Assembly: GCA_943704495.1 (NCBI GenBank) | Contig: CALSCR010002613.1 | Span: 1-24,454, forward strand | Reading direction: 5' to 3' | Length of the DNA: 24,454 bases | DNA from: Pigoraptor chileana | Lineage: Eukaryota; Opisthokonta; Filasterea | Shown: piece after piece, positions 1 to 9,800 of the stretch | Numbering within the stretch: the stretch's first letter is position 1 | How the letters are laid out: each line of letters begins with the position of its first letter | Program-made: the position numbers and the translations under genes | The notes under the pieces: model-generated | Database searches by the model: none | Seen by the model: only the letters and a program-made list of their open reading frames with translations | What the model was told of the DNA's origin: nothing

Positions 1-75
<75 letters not shown>
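1..75. repeat. Perfect (GT)n dinucleotide microsatellite
   Basis: The first ~74 bases are an uninterrupted GT dinucleotide run that begins at the window edge, so its full length is unknown. It lies upstream of the dynein light chain gene on that gene's sense strand. Similar TG-rich tracts sit in introns and intergenic spacers throughout the window. Confidence 0.97.
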
Positions 76-77
<2 letters not shown>

Positions 78-247
78 CATACCTCTCGAAACAAAGCAAG
101 TTGACCGTTCGACTAGATCTTAAGGAAGCAAAAGCAAGTTGAACAAGAACAAACTTACGCATTTTTAACGGAAGAAGAGTGTGATTTTTTAAGGCGCGCA
201 AAGCAACTCAACACCGGTGCCACTTGTTTCAGATTGCAACTGCGAAA
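76..247 (+). other. Leader region of the dynein light chain gene, possible 5'UTR intron end
   Basis: There is no open frame of note here. The string tttcag at 227-232 lies 15 nt before the start codon and looks like a splice acceptor, so part of this stretch and the GT tract may be a 5'UTR intron. The 11-mer aagcaagttga occurs twice (about 94 and 132). This is inference from one splice-like motif. Confidence 0.35.
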
Positions 248-2118
248 ATGATGTCCCCGCATGGATCGCTCGTCAAGTATGACAACCCTGTTCTTGTCAG
301 CCATGTGAGCGACAAGAAAACACCTGGAAAGGTAGGATGCCGCCGCAATATGCCTGATATGCTGTGCTGCGGCTGCGAAGTCTGTGTATGGCAAGCTATC
401 TCCTTGCTCAATTCAGGACAGAACATACCTTCTTTCTGTATTGAGTATCTAACAACCCATCGCCTGCCTTTGTGACTTTTTGATGTGCTTCCAGACACAG
501 CCTGCAATGGCACAAAACGGTGCCACGCTCAACAAATCGCAGAAGGCGGCCACGGCTCCGTCGCCCACGCGGCCAGGGAAGCTGCCGCCGGTTGCAAACG
601 ACAAACTGCAGCAGACGGAGGACATTCTGAATTCAATCCTCCCCCCGCGGTGAGCACATGGCGCCATGCTCTTGTTTGAAATACGCAGAACCAAATGTAC
701 GCCAAGCGAGCATCTGTATGTGTGCAGGCGTATCTAACCGTCGGCCATGAATGAATTGCATGTGCATCACAGCGAGTGGGTTGAGAATGGTCAGTTGTGG
801 GTACAGCACGTGTCAAGCACCCCCGCAACCCGCCTCGACGTCATCAACCTCCAGGAGCAGCTGGACCAGCGGCTTCAGCAGCGCCAGGCACGTGAGACCG
901 GAATCTGCCCCGTTCGCCGCGAGCTCTACTCACAGTGCTTTGGTGAGTTCCGTTTAAATTGGTTTCCTTCTTTTCTGAAGTTGTGTGTATATTTCAATAA
1001 TCCGAGTTGAAACTTGTTTATCGTTTTGAATACTCGGCGTTTGTTGTGGGAGGTGATATTGTCAGGCTTAAAGGCTCGAACATGCAAGTATTGCATCAAG
1101 ACTGTGACATGGAATGTTCTGCTCGATTTGAGGTTATTCTCTGACGAACTGGGCCTTACTTTCGCATTATTCGCACAACAGACGAGATCATCCGTGAGGT
1201 GACGATTAACTGCGCCGAGCGTGGGCTTCTTCTTTTGCGAGTGCGGGATGAGATCCGAATGACCATTGCAGCGTACCAGACGCTGTACGAGAGCAGCGTT
1301 GCATTTGGCATGCGCAAGGCCCTCCAGGCCGAGCAGGGCAAGGCTGATATGGAGAAGAAGGTACGTGCCCTCTCTCTCCCTGCAAGTGCATGGACATAGT
1401 GCTGAAACGCTCTGTCGTTTCGTGCGTCCTCCTCTTTGCTCTCTACTGTGGGGAAATACTTGGGACATAAGCTGCAATTTTGCGTGTGTTATTGTTCCTA
1501 TAACTGCTATGTAGCCGCAAGGTATACCGCATATGTCACTGACTAGGATCATTGTTTAATTGTGCTGTTGTGTATTTATCGACCCCTCCCTTTCGCGCCA
1601 TTTTTCACGCAGATCTTGGATCTCGAGAATGACAAGAAGGAGTTGGAGCGCCAAGTGCTTGAATTGAAGGCAAAGTGCGATGCCATTGAGAAGCGTGAGG
1701 CTGAGCGGCGAGCGGTGGAGGAGCGGAAGCACGTGGAGGAGGTTGCATTCCTCAAGCGCACAAACCAGCAACTCAAGGTGCGTTCATTGTGCCGCGTCCG
1801 TTGTCTCGTGTGTGTGCGTGCCGTCGTGTCTCTGGTCTGTGTGGTATGTGTGTGTGGTGTTTGCATGGGTCCTGTGAGCCAAGGCACATGAACTGATGCT
1901 TTTGCAGTGCAGTGGCTATGGCTGGTTTTTAGCGCTTCTGCACACTCACAGCCTCGATTGTATATGTGGCATCTGTGGGTTTGCGCGGTGATGGAATGGA
2001 GGGCGACTCTCTGTGACCATTTCTGACTGTGAAATTTCGTCGTTTTCTATGTGACATCGCTACTTATGCACCTATGCAGACTCAATTGGAGGGAATTCTC
2101 GCGCCCAGCAAGAAGTAG
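248..2118 (+). CDS. DNALI1: Axonemal dynein light intermediate chain p28 (DNALI1 family), 6 exons
   Basis: Inner-arm axonemal dynein light chain that binds single-headed inner-arm heavy chains in cilia and flagella. Exons: 248-331, 501-649 (495 is an equally in-phase acceptor), 773-942, 1182-1360, 1613-1777, 2080-2118. All junctions are GT-AG, phases close, and the product is about 261 residues, like animal and algal p28 (about 250-260). The N-terminus carries SLVKYDNPVLVS, the family signature. The middle has EDILNSILPPREW and QARETGICPVRRELYSQCF. These are followed by EVTINCAERGLLLLRVRDE and a long C-terminal coiled coil (about residues 175-250) ending FLKRTNQQLK...LEGILAPSKK, then TAG. Exon 1 has tandem ATGs at 248 and 251. 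The gene points tail-to-tail at the hydrolase gene with only 272 nt between their stops. Its presence shows a ciliated or flagellated organism. Confidence 0.97.
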
Positions 2119-2390
2119 TGGCACACACCAGCACTTGTCTACCGCTACGCTTTTCGTCTGTCTTTCATGCACTTTTTCACGCCTGTTACTATGCCCGCCG
2201 TTCTTCATCCGCCCCCGTCGCGCTGCGTCTTAATGTCTGTTTTTTTTCGCGCCAATATGCCGCTTGGTTTACTTTGCTTGTCGCGCCCATGCCTTGAAGG
2301 CCGAGAGCGCAAGGATAATGAATATGTACATAGAAGGCCCACCCTCTCGGTATGGGCTGTCTTTGCCGCAAATCGAGCTTCTTCCGTTGC

Positions 2391-4180
2391 TTACTCAAAC
2401 ACGTAGCACTGCACGTAGTCATTGAGTGCGGCATCGTCGAGTGTGTACTTGAGATGCGCTGCGTCCGTGTACACCAGTGCTTCAGTCTCCTCCTTGATCG
2501 TTGGGAAGCGGCGGTGGCTCTTGCGCGCTGCACAGCCCAGTCACGTGTCAGATAATGTGTGTTACGTGCATGTCTCCACAGCATAGCTCAAGACGCGAAG
2601 GAATGGCACCACGCGCACACACCTTCATTCACAAAGAAGTCGGCGAGGTGCTCCACAGCGTCTATCGCTGCGAGAGAGTGATCAAAATTCTTGACGGGCG
2701 ACCACTCGAACTGGGGCTTTTCGGGGTGCCACTGAACGCCGTAGATCGGATACTTCTTGGCTGCACACACGCGGCCATGCACGGACAAGATGTCAGCGCA
2801 AGTGCGAGTACATAATGTGAGTCCGTCACACTATCGAAAACAACGTTCACAACATGGTGCATGAACACACTGAGGGCACGCATACAGCAGCTCACATTCC
2901 ATGGTGGACACGAATTCTATTCCATTGGGCGCGACATTGGTCGACAGGATGTCGTAAAACTCGGAAAGTGCAGTGTCGGCCTTGAAACTCTGTTTTACAC
3001 ACAAAAACCACACAAAAATATTCGTCAGCAGATGAAAATGGGGCCGAAGTGTCAACACTATACGGGCCCGAGACCAATGAAGACAGGTGAATGAACACAA
3101 GGCATGACCTTTCCATCTCAATTACCTCGACAGAGAGGGCATACACGTGGTTGTTGTACGCAATGGCCTCGGAGGCAAGAGACGTCATGATTGCAGGGTC
3201 CGCCGTCGCAAACAGGCGGCTGTCAGCGGCGACTGCGGATGGGGAGGTCACGTACACAACGGCGGCAACAAATGAGGCAGAGGCAACTGCATAGGCGACT
3301 CCGTACGTACGCTGCTGCTGAGTGCCATTGTGAGACACAGAGAATGGCCAAGCTTACAGGATACAGTGCAGCGGATGGTGTATGCTCAATAACAAAATGT
3401 GCAGGAATTTTAACACTTGCAGCAGATACAAGTGCATCACGCATACCGTCCGTGAAGTTGAGCGGGAGTGACGTGTTGGCAATGTTGACGTCAACAAGAA
3501 GATGCTTTCCAGAAGTCGCAATGCTCAGGAACTCAAACCCGAGGCACGTGCCCCACAGCGGAAAATAGTCGCCGGCGTCGTTTGCAGCAATGGCCTCGTC
3601 ATATACAGCCTTCTCCGCAAGAAAGAATGGGCTCGTGGCGGCAAGTGATGCGCCGCCACCGGGGAAAAGAAATCCGTTGATATTGGCAAGACGTGCCTTC
3701 AGCGTCGCAATATCGTCGTCATAGTGAAAAATTGACACGCGTGCCCCCGCACTCTCGAGGAATTTGACGTAAGATGCAGACACATATGACGCCGTGGTGG
3801 CGTTGGAAGACGAAAGCTGCGCCTCTTCCTGAACGGGCTGCGTCATAATACCTACATGCAAAGGGGGATTCAAAAATAAGTGCGAGTGGATGGCTTCGAT
3901 AATTCTATATTGGCCCCCGCTTTGGAGGTGTACTTGTCGCAGCAAATGATTGGCTTTGTAACTGCTCCACTTGAGCAATGACATGGCGAGTCAAAGTGAG
4001 TGGAATAAAGCGAAAAAACAATGAAAAGCCAATGCAACCATGGCAAGCTATGCACTACTAACCAATGATAGGGCGGTAGTTAACCTCAGCATTGTTTGCA
4101 GGGCGTGCTGATGCGGCCTGGATGGCGGCGGCGGTAAAAATAAGGGCAAGGCCCAGGGGAATTCGCACCATCCTCGACAT
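2391..4180 (-). CDS. GGH: Gamma-glutamyl hydrolase (folate/antifolate polyglutamate hydrolase), 6 exons
   Basis: Class-I glutamine-amidotransferase-fold peptidase (family C26) that removes gamma-linked glutamates from folylpolyglutamates, usually in lysosome, vacuole or secreted fluid. Exons on the minus strand: 4180-4063, 3851-3447, 3232-3126, 2989-2896, 2760-2623, 2527-2391. Phases close, giving 332 residues (human 318). Residues 1-25 are a signal peptide ending ...AASA. Then come NYRPIIGIMTQ, YVSASYVKFLESAGARV, the GFLFPGGG loop, and PLWGTCLGFE with nucleophile Cys142. His253 lies in YGVQWHPEKPQFEW, and the C-terminus ends QCYVFE. Intron 2 is placed 3446-3233 because it makes LPLNFT...SRLF the same length as in animal GGH. 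A stronger-looking donor at 3357 leaves an unexplained hydrophobic insert. A second possible start is Met4. The nearest gene upstream is also on the minus strand, 466 nt away, so it is probably transcribed independently. Confidence 0.96.
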
Positions 4181-4646
4181 CACGTCTGGATTTCAATCAA
4201 ACCAACACAAACTATTCTTCTCTCATTACGCAACCCACAAAGAAGCTGTGAGCAAGGAAATAGGGCGGTCTTCTACTAATGGAGTGTCAAGGGTCAGCAT
4301 AGTCGCCTCTTGAATCAGTCCATGCACTGATGAACTGACCAATTCGGCGCCGTCGATGTCGGTCGTCATGTGACCAGAGTTCGACTCGTTCTATCCCATT
4401 TAAATTGAACACAAACGGTTCCCGCGGTAAATTCTGGAAGAACCCAAATAAACGCACGTCAGAGTTTGACAGATCCAGCCACTATTAGCCTATATTTAGC
4501 CACTTCTGTTTTTGGCTACTACTAACTGAGTGGCAGTCGCACACGGAATTATCAAACTTTCCCTTAGCGAGAAGCTGCCACGAGAGAAAGGCCGCTGTGT
4601 GAATTGATGCACTGCGAATGAATAAAACACAGGACGGAAACCGCTC
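4181..4646. other. Intergenic spacer between two minus-strand genes
   Basis: This 466-nt stretch lies downstream of the aspartate-semialdehyde dehydrogenase stop and upstream of the hydrolase start. It must hold the terminator region of one and the promoter of the other. I see no convincing ORF, TATA-like element or RNA gene. A short agttcgactcg near 4378 resembles a tRNA B box but has no partner A box or cloverleaf. Confidence 0.6.
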
Positions 4647-5894
4647 CTATTGCGCGAGAGTGCTTGCTGTCCATGGTACCCCGTTCCGCTTCACCAGTCC
4701 CATGGCGACGGCGGTCTCGGCGTTGAGAAGGGCTCCACCAGCGGCACCAATCACAGTGTTGTGCGACAGAAGCACAAACTTGACATCAAACAGCGGACAT
4801 GTGCGCACGCGACCGACCGACACAGTGAAGCCGCGCCCCGCCTCCCTGTCCAGACGCGGCTGTGGCCTATCACTGCATGCTCCCCCATCAAACACCTGTA
4901 TCGGTGTGGCTGGCGTCGAGGGGCACGCAGCAACAGCACTCCCACGGAACGCACGCAATGTTTGAACAACTGCGTCTGCCGAAGCACGAGTGCGGAGCTT
5001 CACCGAGGCGCACTCAGTATGGCCATCAATGACGGCGACACGGTTGCAGTGTGCACTCATGCGGATGCTCGAGGGATGGAATCCGCCGTCAGCCCCGGTC
5101 ACCACTGCCGTGCCAAGGATCTTGAGGGGCTCTTCTTCCATCTTTTCCTCCTCGCCGCTTATGTATGGGATGACATTGTCGAGAATGTCGAGTGATGCCA
5201 CCCCTGGATAGCCCGCCCCACTGACAGCCTGCATTGTAGTCACCATACAGCTGTCGACGCCAAATGCATCGTCGATCGCCTTGAGCGCAACCGCAAGACC
5301 CGTAGTTGAGCAATTTGCGTTGCATACAATGAACCCGTTGTTGGTATAGCCGTACCGCAGCTGCTGAAGTGGCACGACTGCAAGATGTGCGTCGTTGACA
5401 GATGGAACCACAAGCGGGACAAGGGGATCCATGCGATGGTTTTTCGAATTGCTGAACACGGCAACGCCTGCCTTCGCAAATGCAATCTCTGCGTCCGAGT
5501 TGCGATTATCCGCCACGAGAATGAGTGCAACAGAAATACACACACAAATGATACCAACGAAAACATAGGCCAAGTTGAAAGAAATTCATCGCCACATCAA
5601 TGGAAGCAGCTCACCGACTTCCCCAGCAACCGAGCTGTCCAGACCGGAAAAGACAATTTCAACACCCTCAAAGGCGTCAGGGGTGCATGGCTGCACAATC
5701 ATCGCCGCCGTGCGCGGAGGGATGGGGGTCGGCAGCTTCCAATGTCGTGCGGCCGTTGCATACGGCACACCGGCAGATCTATCACTGGCACCTATCGCGT
5801 GCAATTCAAACCAGGCATGTCCTTCCAGCAGCTGGATGAACCGCTGGCCGACAGTACCGGTGCAGCCCAGGACGCCGACGCGAAGTTTCCCCAT
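4647..5894 (-). CDS. HOM2: Aspartate-semialdehyde dehydrogenase, fungal/archaeal type, 2 exons
   Basis: Reduces beta-aspartyl phosphate with NADPH to aspartate semialdehyde, the branch point to Thr, Met and Lys; probably cytosolic. Exons on the minus strand are 5894-5615 and 5488-4647, joined in phase 1, giving 373 residues (yeast Hom2 has 365). The start is Met at 5894, directly before the Rossmann nucleotide loop VGVLGCTGTVGQRF, so no targeting peptide is seen. Key motifs: IVFSGLDSSVAGEV, SNSKNHR, catalytic Cys153 in NANCSTTG, QAVSGAGYPGV, DILDNVIPYISGEE, and proton-relay His250 in SAHCNRVAVIDGHTE. Near the C-terminus are DRPQPRLDR, TVSVGRVR and LLSHNTVIGAAGG. The motif order and spacing match the yeast/archaeal subclass, not the Gram-negative one. 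Its 5' end faces the receptor kinase gene across a 913-nt divergent spacer. Animals lack this enzyme. Confidence 0.97.
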
Positions 5895-6807
5895 TGCTCG
5901 GGCATACAGAGAGAATCACTTTTCGCGTGTTAAGGGGCAATCACGCCGTTTCGAGTCTTTGAAAGGAGTGCGCTTGGTCGTTGTCTTAATCGAATAGTAT
6001 TAGGGTTAATTCCTCTGATGTATGCGAAGTTCAACTTTTCTTCTGGCGGCATGAGTTTATGAAAACAGGCGGAGCCAGTCGTTGCCGCAGAGTGTGACTG
6101 ATGAGGGAAGTGGACTCATCCAGCCGTTTTATCCGCAATCTCGCAGTTCATATTGCCGAGATCTCGGAATTATTTAGTCGGACCACAAATACCTCAGCAA
6201 CGCCCGCACAATGAAGTGACATTCGGCATAAACTTGGACGATTTTTGATGGAAAATGCAGTGATCTGGTGCGGGTGAGTCTGTGCCAGTCGACCATCGGG
6301 GTGCATTTAAAATTTAGTCACCGTCAGTGTTGTCCACTGCGACAGTCATCCGGGGTCCCAATATGCGTCCTGACTGCGCTTTGCATTCTGTCTGTGTGCC
6401 GGTGTGTGTCTGTGTGTCGGTGTGTGTCTGTGTGTGTCTGTGTGGCTGTGTGTCTGTGTCTGTGTGTGTCGGTGTGGCTGTGTGTCTGTGTCCATGTGTG
6501 TGTCTCTGTGTGTCTGTGTGTCTGTGTGTGCGTCATGCTATGAATTGTGTGCGTGTGCGCATGTCTATTAGAGAACCCTGTGACAATTTTAAGTGCTGCG
6601 CAATCACTATCCCAATCAGAAGAATATCACAAAACAAGGCTGTATCAGTGACGGACAGCCTCCGTGTGTGCTCCCATACCTTAAACGCACTTCTTCTTCT
6701 CTCACGCCCAGTTTCAATTCTCAATGCATAGAACATGGTGCACTGGCCACCATAATCCTGGCGTGTATTCAAATACATTTCTCTGAGTGCTTCGGACGGC
6801 GTTGAAG
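5895..6807. promoter_or_regulatory. Divergent intergenic region (ASADH / receptor kinase)
   Basis: This 913-nt stretch separates two genes transcribed outward, so it should contain both promoters. It holds a TG/CTG-rich low-complexity tract (6389-6530) and otherwise unremarkable sequence. Short ORFs crossing the tract translate to Val/Cys/Leu repeats and are not genes. No core promoter element can be named with confidence. Confidence 0.55.
6389..6530. repeat. Imperfect TG/CTGTG simple-repeat tract
   Basis: About 140 nt consist of TG dinucleotides interrupted by regular C or CG (units such as tgtgtgtc and tgtgtcgg). It is on the sense strand of the downstream kinase gene, about 280 nt before its start codon. 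Confidence 0.93.
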
Positions 6808-9800
6808 ATGCGGCATCCTATTATTCCCTCGGTATGCCGCATTTTACTCCTGGCCTTTTGCATCACTGCGTCTATGAACCGCGCCCACGCGGCTTTCCGA
6901 TGTTTCCCTGCAAACGAGACTGGTGAGTGCATAATAACAACTGCATGCATAATGTCCAGGTGTCGCCGGAAGAGTTCTCAGTCCTTTGACTTGTATCTGG
7001 CGTTACCTGAAATCGACGGGCGTTTCTAATGTATTCCTGGAATGTGCAGTCCCTATGAAAGCGCAGGCTCCAATTGTGTTTGCCGTTGGCGACTGGGATT
7101 CGTCGCGCATCAACGGGTGGATGGCCAAACTGCTATTGGAGGAGCGACTGGGCATCCCCGTGCAGCTGGAAGAGTATCAGGATGCAAACAAGGTTTTTGA
7201 TGATCTTGCTTCCGGAAAGGTCCATGTGTATCTTGAGCTGTGGCTGCACGTTGACTTGTACAAGAAGTATGTCCTCGATGACCAGTCAGTGTCGGATGGT
7301 AAGCTCATCTTGGGTTTTACCTGTGCTTGGTGTCACTGCGCACTTGGCACGCCATGTGCGTGGTTTCGTTTGATTCGCGATTTAATTGACAGTATCAGCA
7401 CAAAGCTCACTTCAGCTTTTGCATTTTGGGCCCACTGCGCGTCTGTAATGTAATTCTGTACATTGTGGCCTTGCTCTCCCTTACACTCTCTCCCCCCTAT
7501 GTAACGATGCCCTTGCTCCACTTGCTGTCATGATTGTCTCATGACCATTCTGCAGTCGGCGCACTGGGCGTATTCGGTGAGCCTTTGTTTGTTTGTTTGT
7601 TGTGTTAATACTGAATATAAATGGTGCACTCGCACTCTCATCTTTGTCTTTCTTTGCGTCGGTGTTGTTATCCCGCGGCTCACCATCCGATGCTCGTGTC
7701 CATATCTGTCGGTTGATTATTACTATGCCTGTCCGTGTGTGCGTGGTGTGTGGTGTGTGTGTGAATTAAAACAGGCCAAATTGGGTGGTACGTTACGGAT
7801 TACGTCATTGCTGCAAACGAGGACCTCGACAACTGGCGTGCATTAAGGTGTGTGTGGGCGTGTATTCAGTACTGGTTCCTAAGACACTGACTTGAATCCT
7901 ACACCGTATCTCTCTCTCTGCTGGTGTCATGGAATCGCCGGCTGCTTCTATCTCTCAACTCTTTTGTCCTTCACAAATGCCCAATCCACGCTTCATGATG
8001 GGCTGCACGCTTGTTAACTGCAGGTACCAGCAGAATATCGCCCTGCTCCACGACGACGGCCTTACTGCCAACAACTCCACAAAACCAACCGTTCAATCAC
8101 TTGCGCAAAACGTGACTGCGACACTTCAGTCCTCGGAATGCACTGGAGACGCTGCGTCGGGATGCCCCTCGTGCCGCGCGCGCGTGCAGGCCAACACCGC
8201 GTTCCTGTCCAACACGAGCAATACTGACAACGATCCCGCAACCTTCTGGGGCGTGCCGTCTTCGTGGGACCAGCACGACGCCGACATTATACGCAATCTC
8301 AAACTGAATTTGCAGCACCACATACTGTGGGGCAATGCGACGGGCGGCGGTGTTGAGGCTGACCTCATCGATGTGGCCACGCGCCGATACCGGTCGCGCC
8401 TGCCGCTCATCATGTACTTCTGGTCGCCGCACCAAATCCACCACGCGCAGTCGGGGATTGCACTCACGCGGATGCAGCTGCCGTCGTATTCGCTCGACTG
8501 CCAGGCGCGCGCGGCCACGGGCCAGTATAACTGCGACTACGAGATACAGGTCCTTCTGAAACTTGCCTGGCCGCGCCTGGAGGCGCTCAACCCGCAGGCG
8601 ATGACCCTGGCGAAGCGATTCAGCCTCAGGACGAAGGGTGTGTGCACGCGCTAGATTGCGCTTGGTGTTTGTGGTTGTCCATGTGTCTAATTGTTTCGCT
8701 GTGAGGCAGACATCTTTGTGTATCTTCAGCATGTTCGCAATTTCATCCGCATGTAACCGCCTTGTGCGCGCCGAACGCATTCACAGACCACAACGAAGTC
8801 CTTGCGAATGTGGCGTACAACAACATGTCGCTTGCCCAATCAGCGTGCGCGTGGCTCAAGGCCAACCCGACGCGCTGGGACGCATGGGTCACTTCATCCG
8901 GGGTGGCCACCACCAGTTGTGAGTCTTTTGTTTGTGCTTGCTCTCAGTGTGGTCCTCGCTGCTCCCGTCTTGGCCGTGATGTACATGCATTGCTTATGTT
9001 TGGCAGGTGTGTATCTCAACTATTCCAACTTTTTTGCCATTGCGTCTCCTCAAATGAATACCCATTTCTAGCGAGCTCGGTGCCGCTCAACATCATCCTG
9101 CCGGTGGTCCTGTGCGGCGTGTTTGTGATTGCCGTCGGACTCATTGTGTGGACCCGCCACTCGCGAGTCTTGATCTACAAGCAGGCCAATCAGTGGATCA
9201 TCGATTTCAAGGAACTTCGCATCCAGAAGGTTATTGGCGAGGTATGTTCGCGATGATTCTCGCAATTGTTGGAAGAGATGTGCCGTGTGTGTGTGTATGT
9301 GTGCGCTTACTTGCACGCATTTGCGGGCACTGTTGTTCAAGATCACTCAACTTGCAATCGCATATGTCTGTCTTCTTGTAGGGGTCGTTCGGGCGCGTAT
9401 ATATGGCGCAGGTAAGCGCATTCGCGCGTGGACTGTCAAGCGGGTGTCGTTGTCTGTTGCAATGTCTGTGCACTGCGCGAACCCATTCACTCCCTCTATT
9501 TACTTTGCGTCTTGAATGCTAATATTAATTCGTGTACATCTGTTGACTTCATGCGGAGCAGTGGCGCGGATCCGTCGTTGCTGTCAAGACAATTTACTCG
9601 ACGGAAATCAGCCTCAGCGGCTCGATGTCATCGCAGCACGGGAGCATGAGTGACGATGTTGATCGCATTTCCACGCCCGCCGGGGCCACCGCTGCGCCGG
9701 CCCTGCGTGGCGCAAACGGCACTGCGTACCGCACTGTACAAGGACGCCTTTCCAAGAAGGGGGCGATAGACAGGGGTCAAGATATGCGCACGACCAGCGT

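Noticed and set aside
926-1552. A 208-codon minus-strand ORF over dynein light chain exons 4 and adjacent introns
   Set aside because: It overlaps conserved p28 exons on the other strand and shows no family resemblance.
4370-4392. tRNA B-box-like agttcgactcg
   Set aside because: There is no A box at the right distance and no cloverleaf pairing was found.
2391-5894. Possible operon-like pair of hydrolase and dehydrogenase
   Set aside because: Both are spliced eukaryotic genes 466 nt apart in unrelated pathways; same-strand order is likely chance.
6268-6731. Cys/Val-rich ORFs through the TG tract
   Set aside because: They are translations of simple repeats; TG repeats are open in several frames.
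8097-8780. A 227-codon minus-strand ORF across the binding-domain exon
   Set aside because: It is antisense to an exon with clear family motifs and has no recognisable content of its own.
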